Shown: positions 1 to 11,429, counted from the first letter of the stretch. The stretch: 64,000 nt of DNA from Astrocystis sublimbata (GCA_022453515.1 JAJNNY010000022.1:496001-560000), one strand, 5' to 3'. Notes: generated from the sequence alone by a model not told the origin. Translations and numbers: made by a program.

Positions 1-1734
1 CCCACTCCGATGGAACTCTATAAATGTACCCGTGAGGTTATAGTTCGAGATAGTCTACCCGTCTAGTACAACTCAACTCGCTACATAAGGTAGGTAAGTA
101 AAGTAGGCAATACTAATACTAAACAGTCAAGTCTAAGGTATAGTACCTTTGACTAGGTAGCTCGTCAAACGGCCCCGGGGGAGGGAGCATTTGTTGAAAA
201 CACCGCGTTCGATTGCTCGTGTCCACATATATTGCGCACATACAAACAAAAGGTAAACTTTTGGCCTCGTCATCAGCTTTCCTTTCCGCGAGGCGACGCG
301 TCGCCAAGATCGGAACAGCGCATACAGGGGGTAGGTAGGTAGGTAGGATTTGGAGTGTGTATGTAAAATGGAGATGGGTAGCAATGCATGGGGGTTTACG
401 CCTCTCTCCCTCGCTCCCTCTTACTCTCTTTTCTCTTTCTCTGTCTCTTGCGATGATATTTGAGAGGGTTTTCTACTATGCATGCTTGCTTTTTCTTCTT
501 CTTCTTTCCTTTCTGGATTTCCTATCTGGGTTCGGTTCGGTTTCCGCTTGCCTTGTTCGCTGGCTGCTGCTGCGAACAGTTCTCTATGCGTAACGCTGCG
601 CGTGGCCCGTTTCGACCAGAGAGGGGGGAGAACTCACTCTAGCGAGACGGGGGCGGGATCGAGGAACGCTAACCAAGGCGACTAAGAGGCTAAGATCGAT
701 GGAACGGCACCAACCTCGATACGTGAAAGTAGATTGAGTAGTGTAGGTTCGACCCCCCTGGTCATATCCACCAGGTCATAGACACACCTGCACATTCTTG
801 TTTTATTCTTACATACATGGTACAAATGCGCGCAAGCATAACAGCTATCTAAGACGAAGAAAAGAAGAAGAAGAAGACGATGAAGGGGAGCTTGGGCATC
901 ACCAAGCTCGAACGCCCGTCACGGGTTCCGTCAAATAGATCGGGTTCTCGGAGATAGGGATGCATGCACACGTCTTGCACGTTGTGGGGTTGGGATTTCG
1001 AAGACAAGTGAGCAATAGACCCCATTCGCAGCCGAGATCCGTGGCTCCGGAATCAATCCCATTGACGACGGGATCTCTCTCTCTGTCTCTCGCTCTCTCA
1101 TTGATCGTGTGCAGCAAAGCGAGCAAGCTCCGACTGTTTCAATACGCCCAGGCCGTACTGTAGTAAGGGTAGGCAGATATAGGTAGTCATGTATAATCGG
1201 AGGTAGTAGTCGCAAATCTTGCTTTCACAGCATGGGTAGGTGTTATTATCCGATCACCCACCCCTGTTCGCATGCAGAGTCGCGGGGTCGCGGGGGGGAC
1301 CACGCATACATACTCATATGTACGTACATACAGAGAGATGGAGGGTAGGTAGGCAATACCTAGGTAGGTGGTCTTTGCGGAACGGGCATCCCATCCTTAC
1401 ATGTTCACCCAGGACAGAAAGCAGCGCGCGAGAACGAATTGGGCCCCGCGTGTCCGCGTTTCGACCCCAAAACCCGGCTATACAAGAGCTGCCTGCTTAC
1501 TACCTGCATGCAGGCATGAGAGCATGAGAGGGAGAGAGAATTATGCACAATGGGGCTGGGGCTGGGACTGCAACGTTGGGAGGAACCAGCACACGACACA
1601 ACACGACACGCAAAGCAAAACATGATATAGATATGTCGTTGACAATACGCTGACGATTTCACTCCCTACCAACCTATGTCGGACGGATGGCAGGCAGGCA
1701 GGCAGGTTTAGGAGTCACTGATCGTACTGGCTCG
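1..1734. other. Intergenic stretch, no gene recognised
   Basis: No open frame here resembles a known protein. The stretch holds CT-rich runs near 400-440 and 1070-1105 and scattered TAGGTAGG/ACCTACCT motifs, as in the other intergenic parts of the window. The right end is probably the 3' UTR of URM1. Confidence 0.6.
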
Positions 1735-2498
1735 CTAGCCTCCATGCAGCGTCGAGACAAATAGGATATTGTCACCGTTCTGGATCACGTAGGCCTCCTC
1801 CCCCTCCAGCTCCCAGTCGGCGTCGTTGATTAGGACCAGGATACCTGGTCGTCTGTCGAAAATCCCGTCAGTCATCAGTTGGCTCTGAGGTTCACATGTC
1901 TTTCCATCTTTCTCTTTCGCTGCTTTCGGCGGTGGGTGAGCTGGCGGCGGAAGGCATTCATTCATTCCACCACGGCCCGCGGTTCGACGCCAGGGTTTGC
2001 TTGCTTGCTCCCTCTCTAGCTTCCGTCCCTGCGGCCGGGTAGACGGCGCTCTGTCCAGGATGCTGAAGCCTGTCTCTTGAGCAGGCTTGGTGGGGAACTG
2101 TGGGTGATGAGAGAGGCATAAGGGTTTCAACAACTCACACGTGATGGTCGAGGACGAACAATTCCTTGCGGGTGTCCTTCATGGTGTGCTCACAAAGGTA
2201 TTGGACGAGATAGGCTATGGTCACCGGCTGGTTGTTCTTGTCGATGGCGGGCACGGATATGGTGTGCCGGCGTTGATCCGAGAACAGCATCTCCAAGCCG
2301 CCACTGAAGTATGAAGTCAGTCGGTGAGACGGTGAGTCGTTGAGTGATATGATGAGGTTGAGTGTGAGTGTGAGTAAGTGTCGGGAAGGGCAGAGAACCA
2401 TACGTGAACTCGACCACTATCGACAGTTCCGCCGGGGTCTCATTGGTGTTGGGAGAAGCTTCGGCTACCTTGGTCGCCGTCTCCGTTATTGACGCCAT
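1735..2498 (-). CDS. URM1: Ubiquitin-related modifier Urm1
   Basis: Ubiquitin-fold sulfur carrier, known in the family to be thiocarboxylated at its C-terminus and to supply sulfur for 2-thiolation of wobble uridine (U34) in tRNAs, and to conjugate to proteins under oxidative stress. Three exons read on the minus strand: 2498-2404, 2303-2139 and 1852-1735, together 378 nt, or 125 residues plus stop. Junctions are in phase and give a VEFTGGLEMLF core and a C-terminal block ending STLHGG. The diglycine at residues 124-125 is directly followed by TAG, as the mature tail requires. The start is the ATG at 2498; the frame upstream has only a TTG. Introns are 100 and 286 bp, the second long for this window. 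The gene is divergent from the carrier gene at 2981, with a 22-G run between them. Confidence 0.95.
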
Positions 2499-2980
2499 GA
2501 TTGCCAATATGCAAGTCTTCTGGCTCGAAATCAGCTACCTAAGTACTCAACAAGGTCTGCACGCCACTGTTCCGATTGTTGCTCGGCTTAGTTGAGAATT
2601 ATCATGTGCTCTGAGATTGACTGATTGGGGGGGGGGGGGGGGGGGGGGTGCAGTTTGAACTACCTACCTACATGTAGAACCAACCTAGGTAACCTTAGGT
2701 ACTTGGGTAGGTGGAGTCTAGCGGGGTTGTTGCGACTATGCGACTATCACAGATGCCTTCTTATCGCACCTGGACACCGTAACAAGCCCCGTAACAAGCC
2801 CCCCGGCACGAGCCCCGCGGCTCGCCCCGGTAGCCAAAAACTCAGCGAACACCCCCGGGGCCCTCCCGTCGGAACCCAACCTTGAACTCGCCTGGGAAGA
2901 TCCCAACGTCTGTCTGCACTTGAGACAGTGGACACGATGTAATCTCATCCTTCCCACCTTCGCTACCACAACTCATCCTT
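2499..2980. promoter_or_regulatory. Divergent URM1 / carrier intergenic region
   Basis: This 482-bp gap separates two divergent start codons, so it must hold both promoters. It contains a 22-nt G homopolymer (2627-2648) and ACCTAGGT-type motifs near 2686 and 2700. I see no clear TATA box. Confidence 0.5.
2627..2648 (+). repeat. G22 homopolymer
   Basis: An uninterrupted run of 22 G lies between the divergent URM1 and carrier genes. Runs this long can form G-quadruplexes and are prone to length error in sequencing, so the exact length is uncertain. Confidence 0.9.
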
Positions 2981-4152
2981 ATGCCAACACGCCACGATGC
3001 GGGCCTCTCTCCCGCCATCGTCGAGTCCATTGCCGGCCTGACCGCCGGCTCCGTCGCCACCCTGGTCGTGCATCCCTTGGACATCGTCAAGACACGCATG
3101 CAGAGTACGTCATCCAATTTTTAACCTTCTCATGCGCTGCAGGCAGGAAGGACATAAGCGTTGTACTCGCATCTCATACTCTTTGCTGACGCCGGAACCA
3201 AGTCCACCGAAGCCATGGCCCAACCGCCCAGTCCCTGACCACCATCTCGGTGCTCCGCGGCCTGGCGAGCACGCCGCATCCCGTCGCCGCCCTCTACCGG
3301 GGTCTGACGCCGAACCTGCTCGGGAACGCCTCGAGCTGGGCGTCCTTCTTCTTCTTCAAGGCGCGCGCCGAGAGCGCGATCCACGCTCTCAAGGGCCGCG
3401 CGCGGACGGCCGCAGACCATGACGATGACGACGGCCATGGCAATGGCAATGGTAATGGCAATGTTGTCGCCGCCGCCGCTGCGCCGCTGACCCCGCAGGA
3501 TTACTTCGTCGCCTCCGCCGTCGCGGGCATCTGCACCCAGGTCATCACCAACCCCATCTGGGTCCTGAAGACGCGCATGCTGTCTTCCAACCGCGGCGCG
3601 GCGGGCGCGTATCCCAGCATGTGGGCGGGCGCCGTGCAGCTTTGGCGAGCCGAGGGCTGGACGGGGTTCTACCGCGGTCTAGGAATCAGCCTCTTGGGCG
3701 TGTCTCACGGAGCCGTGCAGTTCGCCGTCTACGATCCCCTGAGGCAGATATACCTGCGGCGGCGGCGAATCATCTCCGAAGGATCGGACCTTCCGGATGA
3801 GGGGGAGAAGAATAAGAGGAAGCAGAGGACGACGGAAAAGAAGCAGCGCATGAGCAACGAGGCTACGTTGGTCATATCGAGCGTGGCGAAACTGGTCGCC
3901 GGCGCCGCCACGTACCCGTACCAGGTCATCCGCAGCCGTCTGCAGAACTACAATGCCCAGGAACTATACGGCCGGGGGATTCGGGGCGTGTTGAAGAGGA
4001 CCTGGAAAGAAGAGGGCTTGCGCGGCTTCTACCGCGGCATCATCCCCGGCGTCGTGAGGGTCATGCCCGCGACTTGGGTTACGTTCCTCGTGTACGAGAA
4101 CACAAAATATTACCTCCCTAGATGGACTGGCGATGCGAGTATAGATCGGTAG
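2981..4152 (+). CDS. FLX1: Mitochondrial carrier, FLX1/SLC25A32-like (FAD/folate)
   Basis: Member of the mitochondrial solute carrier family, in the inner membrane. Two exons (2981-3104 and 3203-4152, 98-bp intron, phase 1) give 357 residues. The three carrier signatures are visible: PLDIVK at residues 32-37, PIWVLK in the second repeat and PYQVIR in the third. The non-canonical second and third signatures, the GISLLGVSHGAVQFAVYD segment and the RVMPATWVTFLVYENTKYYL tail match the FAD/folate carrier branch (yeast Flx1, human SLC25A32) rather than other carriers. A hydrophilic Asp/His/Gly/Asn-rich insert (genomic 3418-3462) lies between repeats one and two, and a Lys-rich insert (3800-3850) lies before repeat three. 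The substrate is inferred from the family. The start is the ATG giving a short matrix-side N-terminus before the first helix. Confidence 0.88.
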
Positions 4153-4613
4153 ATTCATCGAATCAGTAAATAAATTTAGGTAATCGCAAAAGTCTTCATG
4201 TCCTTGACATGGCTCTTTTTGCTCGGTGCTGTACACCTGGTTTGCAGCACTCGCATTGGTATCTTGCGACTACAAAATGAAGCTGCTGACTCGACTCGCC
4301 CAAGTCACCGAGTCCACAACCATGACTCGTGAGGATGCACAGCATCTCTCTATGTACAAACCGCAAGCTTGAGTTGAATCCGTGAGAATGCAGTATAGCA
4401 CTATTTATTCGCCCATTGCAAGTCTTGTTAGATCGCATCCCTTAAAATTCTCCCGTAACCTCGGAAGCCTCATGTGGATGGTCATCACAATCAGTCAGTC
4501 AGACAGTGCAGACAGATAGACTCTACTCTAGAGGGAGGGCAGAGCGGGTCTGACCAGTACCTCCCGCAGCGGTGCATAGGGTATATAAGTTTGAGTAAAC
4601 CCCTGTCCGCTTA
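4153..4613. other. Short intergenic region before tRNA
   Basis: No gene is seen. A TATATAA element at 4582-4588, about 30 bp before the tRNA, is the only recognisable signal. Confidence 0.5.
4582..4588 (+). promoter_or_regulatory. TATA-like element upstream of tRNA
   Basis: TATATAA lies about 30 bp before the mature tRNA 5' end. Upstream TATA elements help position TFIIIB on tRNA genes in some fungi. The role here is inferred from position. Confidence 0.5.
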
Positions 4614-4720
4614 GCGCTTGTGATGTAGTGGTTAGCATATTGCTCTTATACTTGTTACGCTCCGGCGTAACCTGTGTGGTAGAAATGCAAAGGTCGTGAG
4701 TTCAATCCTCACCTGGCGCA
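4614..4720 (+). tRNA. tRNA-Ile(UAU): tRNA-Ile (anticodon UAU), intron-containing
   Basis: The cloverleaf is acceptor GCGCTTG (4614-4620), D arm 4623-4638 and anticodon stem TTGCT (4640-4644). The loop is CTTATA with anticodon TAT at 4647-4649. The T arm is GTGAG/CTCAC around TTCAATC, the 3' acceptor strand is CTGGCGC and the discriminator A is at 4720. An intron of about 34 nt follows the base 3' of the anticodon (about 4651-4684) and contains a perfect 7-bp hairpin, GTTACGC/GCGTAAC with a TCCG loop. An A-box-like D arm and B-box GAGTTCAATCC are present, and a T6 terminator follows. Two T:T mismatches (acceptor pair 6:67, anticodon pair 31:39) are unusual, so a decaying copy is possible. CCA follows by chance of sequence. 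Confidence 0.75.
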
Positions 4721-4726
4721 CCAACA

Positions 4727-4732
4727 TTTTTT
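4727..4732 (+). terminator. RNA polymerase III T6 terminator
   Basis: Six T residues begin 7 nt after the tRNA 3' end, the usual Pol III stop signal. Confidence 0.8.
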
Positions 4733-5711
4733 GCCACGTTGAATCCGTTTACTGCTTGCTTGTTGTCATAGTCTTCTACTCCAACTCTAGATGCTTTTTT
4801 TTTTTTAATCTTTTTCTTTTTCAATTAGAACTTGGCATGAATAGATATAGTGCATCCTCCTCTTATTTTTGCTAAGTCAAGGTTAAAGATTGAGTGGACG
4901 CGACAAGTAAGATGTATGTACAACGGTGTCAAGGTATTATCAAATTCAGGATGATTTCAAGGTCGCGGGCGCCGCGTTTTTGCTATATACAGCAACATCG
5001 ATCAAGCTTTAACGTTGGAGATAACCTGGTATCTGGCAGGCTTCCTGCTCTGGGCAATGAATAGGGTACACGAAGGCGGTACAGGTACAGATGCTTCGAC
5101 TTGTAGACGTAGGCAGTATTGCTACCTTCAAGGCCAGTCTTATATGTCCTGTAACGAAGCTGCATCCACAGTTGTGCCGAGCAATTTCCAGCTCCTACTT
5201 TTATATTGTAACAGCAGAGAGGCCTCTGAGTTGGAATTGTGATTTTCGATCGGGGTTCGAAGAGACATGTCGACTTGGGAAGAGACATTGGATAGTAAAA
5301 TTCTGATAGATAGCCAGAGAACACAACCACTGACGATGCCCAGCCTAGATCTAGATCACCTTCCCCTTCGATATCATATTCAATGACTCCATTGTTGTAG
5401 TCTCGTGGATGAACGGCCACTCGTCTGTGGCGTACTAATGTCTTTCAATCTGAACCATGCAGCAGTAAAGGGTTAACGCAGTAAATCTTGACCACATCTC
5501 CCTCGGATTTCGAGTTCATGAAGAGCTAGAACAATCTTATTCCCAACAATGCCAGACTGAAGTCATTACTTTAGATATGTATGCATGCACCGCGCCGCTC
5601 TGTCCCAGCAAGCCAAAACCCCCCGCAGGCGTCGTATCGCTTGCCGCCTACCCACATAAGTATACAGACAGATGAAAACCGCACCCTTTCATCTCACACT
5701 GCTTGTCCCCC
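4733..5711. other. Intergenic stretch, no gene recognised
   Basis: Apart from a T-rich run at 4795-4826 nothing stands out. Open frames on both strands have no recognisable family. The right end is the likely 3' UTR of VPS68. Confidence 0.55.
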
Positions 5712-6344
5712 TCACAACGCCAAGTTGTAGCTATACTCATCCTCCATATTCTGGCTGACCCACAGGACGACGGAGGAGAGACCGACGAGGCCGTTGGCGA
5801 CGATGTTCTCGACGCCCATGCCCATCATGGGCCAGGCGACCTGCTGGACGGCGAACTTGAGGACGAAGACGACGACGCCGCCGGCCATGCCGCCGGCGAG
5901 AGCGGCGAAGCCGAGGAACAGCACGACGCGGGCCTTCCAGGCGACGCCGGAGCCCGAGTAGCTGAAGGAGTCGGCCGACAGGCGGGCCTTCTCGACGCTG
6001 TTGATGATCAGCATGCCCAGCGAGCTGAAGATGAAGGGCAGCCAGTCGATGAAGGTCACGTGCACGTCGGAGCCGTTCAGCGGCGACTTGGACCACACGG
6101 CCGAGTCGATGAGGACGTAGAAGGCGAGCGAGAACTGTGGCGATGGAGACGCGCGCGCGCCAGAGGTTAGCTTGGCTGGGGATGATGATGATGATGACGA
6201 TGTGATGATGAGAGGCAGGGAGGGTGGGCGAGGGAGTGGAAAGATACGCACCAGAGCTCCGGCGCTGTAGACGCCGGCGTTGCGCGCCCAGGCGCTGTTG
6301 AGCCAGGCGGGCTTGCTGAACTTCCAGAGACGGTCCTCCTCCAT
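5712..6344 (-). CDS. VPS68: Vps68 / TMEM50 (UPF0220) membrane protein
   Basis: Small four-helix membrane protein of the UPF0220/TMEM50 family. In yeast Vps68 acts with Vps55 in late endosome-to-vacuole sorting. Two exons (6344-6252 and 6134-5712) join in phase 0 to give 171 residues. Visible segments are SAGALFSLAFYVLIDSAV around the first helix, the conserved VHVTFIDWLPFIFSSLGMLI block and the family NSVEKARLSADSF motif. Two further hydrophobic stretches rich in Gly/Ala follow (FLGFAALAGGMAGGVVVFVL and the next). The start ATG at 6344 gives a short cytosolic tail beginning MEEDRLW. The 117-bp intron carries a GATGATGAT run. Confidence 0.92.
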   Translation of the reverse strand: MEEDRLWKFSKPAWLNSAWARNAGVYSAGALVRIFPLPRPPSLPLIITSSSSSSSPAKLTSGARASPSPQFSLAFYVLIDSAVWSKSPLNGSDVHVTFIDWLPFIFSSLGMLIINSVEKARLSADSFSYSGSGVAWKARVVLFLGFAALAGGMAGGVVVFVLKFAVQQVAWPMMGMGVENIVANGLVGLSSVVLWVSQNMEDEYSYNLAL

Positions 6345-7835
6345 GGTTGGTCGCTCAGCGCCTTCGCTTCGGAGTGTCGGGATGTTTGCTGTTGTTGTTG
6401 TTGTTGTCGAGCGTGTCGCGGCGGAACCTGCGGCCGGGAACGGGGCAAAGGAATGTCGGGAGCTCGGTAGCTAAGCGGAGATGGAAGGTAGCGGTGGTTG
6501 CTGGACTGCAGGCTCTCTTGTTGAGCTGTGATGAGATCTGGATGTGGTCACGGTCGAGAGCGATTGCGATGCGTTGGGTGGTTTAGCTAAGATACCGAGG
6601 GTACCTAGGTACTTACTTAGTCCTACATAATGACGCTGCGGCCTTAGCTACATGTAGGTAGGTAAGTACCAATTCAGGATTAGCGCCATAGCTACTGTAG
6701 GCGCCCCCCTGATCGGGCCCTTAGACTCACCTTATTAATGTCATGACATACATTCAGTTATTTCTATTGTAGGTTATGAAGATAGGATGAGACTTGCACT
6801 GTTAGAGTGAGTATATATAATAAAAAGTACCGACAGGCATACATGCTTGTTTCTATTGCTAGAAAGGAGCTCTGGCAGTCTAAAGAGATGGGATCTTGTA
6901 TTCATTTGGACTTATTTACTGTCGAACAAATTGTCCGTTATAGCTCGGAGTCCATCCAAGATACTTACTTAATCCTTTTCATTTTCTTCTCAGCTTATAG
7001 GAGTGCAGTCTTATGGATCATGCTTAGTTGTGTGAGTAGGTAAGTCTGTAAGTCACACAAGCCGGCCAGAAAATCTTCCAAGCCAAAGTTTAATCCCTGA
7101 AGGCTACTACGTCGACTACCTAGTAAGAGGCGATGAACCACCTTGATGCCTTTGTTAAAGCGAATGGAACGAACCAAAGGTTGTTGCGTAGAACTTAACG
7201 ATGTGCCAGCAAGGTTTCCAATTATCCTCCATCCAATGGTTATTTACTTGCGATTGTTGAAGAGAACTTCAACAGAGATTGAATTCCGAAAGGTCTGGGA
7301 TCGTGGGTGTCCATGCCCCTGAGGGACAATCGATGAACCAGGTCTGGCCTGGCACTGCGCCCCATCTTCCGCCTTTGATGCGGTGGTGGTCCTGCTACGA
7401 CCGTCCATGTTGCCCACTGTCTGTTTCTCGAGAGAAAATGAGATCCATCGGTTGAACGAAGATCACAACGAAAAAAATCGATTTGGACGAGGCCATTGAT
7501 CAAGAAACAGGTTCCAAAAAAACACAGAGGATGTCACTGTTCCGTTAGGTATTTTAAGCGACTGCAGTGCCAGAGAGGCAAATCACCCGCTCGGCGACGT
7601 CAATTTGATCAAAGTAGTGGCATAGTGCTGCTGCGATTCTATTCTGTTACAAAGGAGACAGAATCTCAGAGCATTCTAAATTCTCACAGCAAGTCAGTCA
7701 GTCACATAGAGGTTCAAAAAAACATTGCCAAAGGGACAGGTCAGATGCTGTTTCCTGAGATTTATATGAAAATCCCCCTATTCCAAACTCGAAACCTAGC
7801 CAAGGACGCAGCTGACGATGAAGGTTGATTCCCCA

Positions 7836-7863
7836 CTACCTACCTACCTACCTACCTACCTAC
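7836..7863 (+). repeat. CTAC microsatellite
   Basis: About seven consecutive CTAC units. The same tetranucleotide recurs in many intergenic parts of the window, for example near 38432. Confidence 0.85.
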
Positions 7864-8308
7864 TTACGATATGGTCTGTGAAAACAACAACTAGGCCCGA
7901 GCAGGCACGGCACCTGACTACCTACATATGTAGGCAGGTATCTATCTCAAGGACCAACCTGCGGACCGGCAGCGACATGGTTCAACCAGATGCCTTTAAT
8001 TCAACTTGGAGTGAGAACCAGCATTGCTACCTTGCCTACCTAGCTGAAATCAATTCTCAGTTCCACCATCAGCTACGACCAGACCAGGCCAGACCAATGC
8101 AGGTATGTTCTCGACCTTAGGTTTTCTTGTTAGTCGTGGCTGAGCCTTCACACCACACCAGGTATCGCAGTTTCTCTCCTGCATACACCTACCTGCCTGC
8201 GTGTCTAATAAATCATGCCTGATGCTGCTTACCTTACCTCAACCTAGGTATATAGGTAACGATCTAATCTAAGGGAGAAGCCGGGTAGACAGCAAAGGTA
8301 AGAAGGAA

Positions 8309-8329
8309 CCCCCCCCCCCCCCCCCCCCC
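8309..8329 (+). repeat. C21 homopolymer
   Basis: An uninterrupted run of 21 C, the mirror of the G22 run at 2627. No gene is near it. Confidence 0.9.
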
Positions 8330-9342
8330 TTCCCCTGAACAGAGCCTCTAATTAAAATCATTGAGTTTCGCCCCTACCGGATGCTTCTAAGTAGGTAGTA
8401 AGCGGTCCCAATGACACGCACGATCAATAGGTTTCACCTCAGACTACTAAGGTTGCCGTTCCTCTCCCCAGCTACCTAACTAAACGCAAGATATGATGTT
8501 GGAAATTGCCGTACCCAAATATTCATAGTGCGCGTAATCTCAAAATCGAGGGCTGGAAGAGGACCCGTTCGACCATCGATCCGAGTATTGGCCCCTCTGT
8601 CACAAATACAGCTAGCTAGAGACGATGACCTAACTTAACGGCGTCCAGGGTGAAGATCTTTGGATGAAAAGCAAAGGGTCTAAAACAGGCATAAAAAAAG
8701 TAGATGTAGATGTAGACGTAGATATAGATATGAACAGTCAAATCACAGATTGAGTTGAATTAACATTGCACACATTGCACGTATATTGGGTATCTATCTA
8801 TCTAAATTATTAAGACGAAAACTCCCAATCAGAAAGCTCGGGGGTGGCAGTCTGTGCTCGGTACCTCATGTGTTTGATTGATACCTTGACAACCTCACAA
8901 GTCCCACCAATAAATATGACGAGACAACTTTTGCTCTCCTTCGACCATTATTAGGTGCAAGTTGGTTGACGCGACCTTGAATGAAGCTGAAGAAACCACC
9001 AATGTCTGTATTAGTCACACCTTCTGATACTGGTTGGTTGGTGGTGGAAGCGCTTGGTGTCTGGAAACCTACTTCATTGACCGATTGATAGTGCGTGTAT
9101 ATCAAGGTGAGTTGGCATCCATCACTCTTGCAACTGGCAGTTTCTTCGCCCCAGTGCTTGTTCAAATCAGACCTCTTCTAGGGCGCGTAGACTCGCCAAC
9201 GGATGGCCATCACCACATGTGGCTTGAACAGAGACCGTGTCGTTGCGGATGTCCAGCAGCCTGGCTGATCCTTCGACTGTCGCAATATTGATTGCTCAAA
9301 GGTGAAGTTGGCATATCCAATGATATCACAACCCCCCCCTAT

Positions 9343-10527
9343 TCAACGACCAAACCCAGGGGCGAATCCCGGCGGGGGCGGGGGCGCAACGTTGCCGGGG
9401 GGCGTGAAACCAGGAGGCGCCATAGGGCCGCGGAAGCTGCCCGGATGAAAGTCGGCCGGGCTGCCGTAACCGCTCTGGACAGGCGGTGGACGGGCAGGGA
9501 GACCGGAGGGCGCAGGTGGCAGCGCGTGGGACCGACCACCCCCGGGCATCGGCATCGGCATGGCGCCAAATGGTGGTGGTGCGTGAGGAGGACCCGGAGG
9601 CCCGCGGTGCCCTCCAGGCCCTCCGGGTGGTGGCGCAAAGGCCATGGGTCGCGGGGGTGGGATGCCACCGCCCATGGAAGGATCGAATCCGCCGGTGGCC
9701 ATCATAGGCGGCCCGACGGCCGAGGGGGGCGGTATGGCGTTGGCGCCTTGGGCGGGTGTCTGGTTATTGCTGTTGTTATTGTTGTTGTTGAGGAGGGCGG
9801 GGGGCATGGGCTGGGCCTCGATGGAGACGTTATGCTTCTTGGCCTGGGCGGCGAGCATGCGCTCGGCCTCGTCGCCGTGGCGCTCGCCCTTGCCGTCCTT
9901 CTTGTAGGCGTACTGGACGCTGACGTCCTTGTTCATGAGGAACTGGCCGTTCATGTTGTTGATGGCGTCGTCGGAGGCCTCGAAGGAGCTGTAGCTGACG
10001 AAACCGTAGCCCTTACTAAGGCCGTTGTCGTCGCGGGCGACCTTGGGGGAGGCGAGCAGGGTGCCGAAGCGGCTGAAGGTGTCGTAGAGGATCTTCTCGT
10101 CGACCATGGGGTCGAGGTTGCCGATAAACAGCTCGGCGCCGATCTCGAGGGGCTTCTGCTTGTCAGCCGAGGCTTTGTTGACGCGCAAGGCCTTGCCGTA
10201 CAGGCGGATGCTGTTCATGATCTTGGCGGCGTAGTCGGCGTCGACCTCGCCGTTGAACTCGACGAAGCCGAAGCCCTGGTGCGACTGAGTGACGCGGTCC
10301 TTGGGCAGGTGGACGTTGACGACGGGCCCGGCCTGGACCATCAGCTCCCATATCAGCGCGTCGGTGGCGCGCTCGTCGATGTTGCCGACATAGACCGTCG
10401 CTTCTTTGTCCTGCTCCCTGTTGCCGTCGTTGCGCGTCAGCGTGTTGTTATTCAACTCTAGCAGCAGCAGTAAATGAAAAAGAGGGAAATGCTAGAAATG
10501 TACGTACCAATGCTTCGCGCCTGACAT
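9343..10527 (-). CDS. SF3B4: SF3b subunit 4 (SAP49/Hsh49), U2 snRNP splicing factor
   Basis: RNA-binding subunit of the SF3b complex, which in the known family binds pre-mRNA near the branch site and contacts SF3b145. Exon 1 is only 20 nt (10527-10508) and exon 2 is 10417-9343. Joining them gives [19 protein letters not shown], 364 residues in all, matching the family N-terminus better than the unspliced frame. RRM1 spans about residues 13-90 (RNP2 VYVGNI, RNP1 QGFGFVEF) and RRM2 about 100-180 (RNP2 LFIGNL, RNP1 KGYGFVSY). The C-terminal half is low-complexity Pro/Gly/Met with a poly-Asn run, as in human SF3B4. An acceptor nearer the donor would leave a stop or an unmatched insert. The gene is divergent from TOM7. 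Confidence 0.95.
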
Positions 10528-11024
10528 GTTCGCAAACTATCAACTTTGGGTGGTTGTAGTCGTGTTTTGTGTTGTCTCGGATGTTCTGGTTCACGTATCA
10601 GTCATGTCTGCTTCCAACTCTTAGATGACTTTAGCTAGGTGTCGGTCTAGGTGTAAAGGTACACATGTAGGCAGACTGGCAACAACTATCGTTGCCAAGA
10701 CATCCATGGATGGAAGCTGCTGTCTCGAGCTTCTTATCGATTACCCTAGTCCTGGCGCATAGTTCGTACAGTGTGGAAGCACAGTCCTTGCACATGCCTG
10801 CCGAGATTCGCTGGTGGGAGGCCAAAGTAACTCCAGCTACGTGCAGCTACGTAGGTACGTACCTACTACCTGTCTGACTTAATTTTTCGGAGCGGCATCT
10901 CGAAGCTCGTCATCTTCCCAACGCGCGACCATCCCCCACCACCGCCGCCGCAACGACTCCCATACCGGACCGAGCAACAGTATTCCGCACGCACTTCAAT
11001 CCAGAAGAACACATATCGCCCAAC
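10528..11024. promoter_or_regulatory. Divergent SF3B4 / TOM7 intergenic region
   Basis: This gap of about 500 bp must carry both promoters. It contains TACGTAGGTACGTACCTAC near 10847-10865, a palindrome-rich run. No TATA box is obvious. Confidence 0.45.
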
Positions 11025-11429
11025 ATGTTCGCCCTATCCGAAGAGTCGAAGGAGCGCATTGGCAAGATCATCGAGATCTCCAAGGTCGCCATGCACTAGT
11101 ACGTCCAACGATACCTTGTTACTTACCCTTACACATGCGTTCTAATCACCAGCGCCGAGCCGGTTTTCCTTCCGTTACTTCTTTCCTCGTTATTTTGTCG
11201 AGCGACCAACCGACTAACAAACAACGCCTTGCGCACAGCGGCTATCTGCCATTGATTCTCTACCTCGGCTTCACCCGCAGCGAACCTCGGCCTTCTCTCA
11301 TCAGGTAAGCCCCTCTCACCCCCCGATGAAAACCCGTCCACTTTCACTTTCATATCTGCCTTCGCACCCTTACAAGAAAGCCCGCGCTCACGTGTGTCTC
11401 ATTACAGACTGCTTTCGCCTCTCTACTAG
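11025..11429 (+). CDS. TOM7: Mitochondrial import receptor subunit Tom7
   Basis: Small tail-anchored subunit of the TOM translocase of the outer mitochondrial membrane. In the known family it modulates TOM complex assembly. Three exons, 11025-11098, 11239-11304 and 11408-11429 (162 nt), encode 53 residues. The protein starts [15 protein letters not shown], followed by the [20 protein letters not shown] membrane block and a LIRLLSPLY C-terminus, all diagnostic of Tom7. Donors are GTACGT and GTAAGC, and acceptors are CACAG and TTACAG. The gene is too small and too split to appear as a long open frame. It is divergent from SF3B4. Confidence 0.93.

Larger units (their letters stand above)
6345..9342. 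other. Three-kilobase intergenic region, no gene recognised
   Basis: It holds the VPS68 promoter side (TTG repeats at 6385-6404), ACCTAGGTA motifs (6603, 8244), a CTAC repeat (7836-7863), a C21 run (8309-8329) and a GTAGAT-rich stretch near 8700. No frame resembles a known protein. Confidence 0.55.

Noticed and set aside
720..790. B-box-like GGTTCGACCCC suggesting a tRNA near 747
   Set aside because: No matching acceptor, D arm or anticodon arm could be folded around it.
10418..10455. SF3B4 start within the unspliced frame (TTG-led MNNNTL...)
   Set aside because: There is no ATG there. A 20-nt first exon ending at a GTACGT donor restores the family N-terminus in phase.
9292..10461. Long plus-strand open frame of 389 codons
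   Set aside because: It is antisense to SF3B4, whose RRM motifs are clear on the minus strand. The open frame reflects GC-rich codon use.
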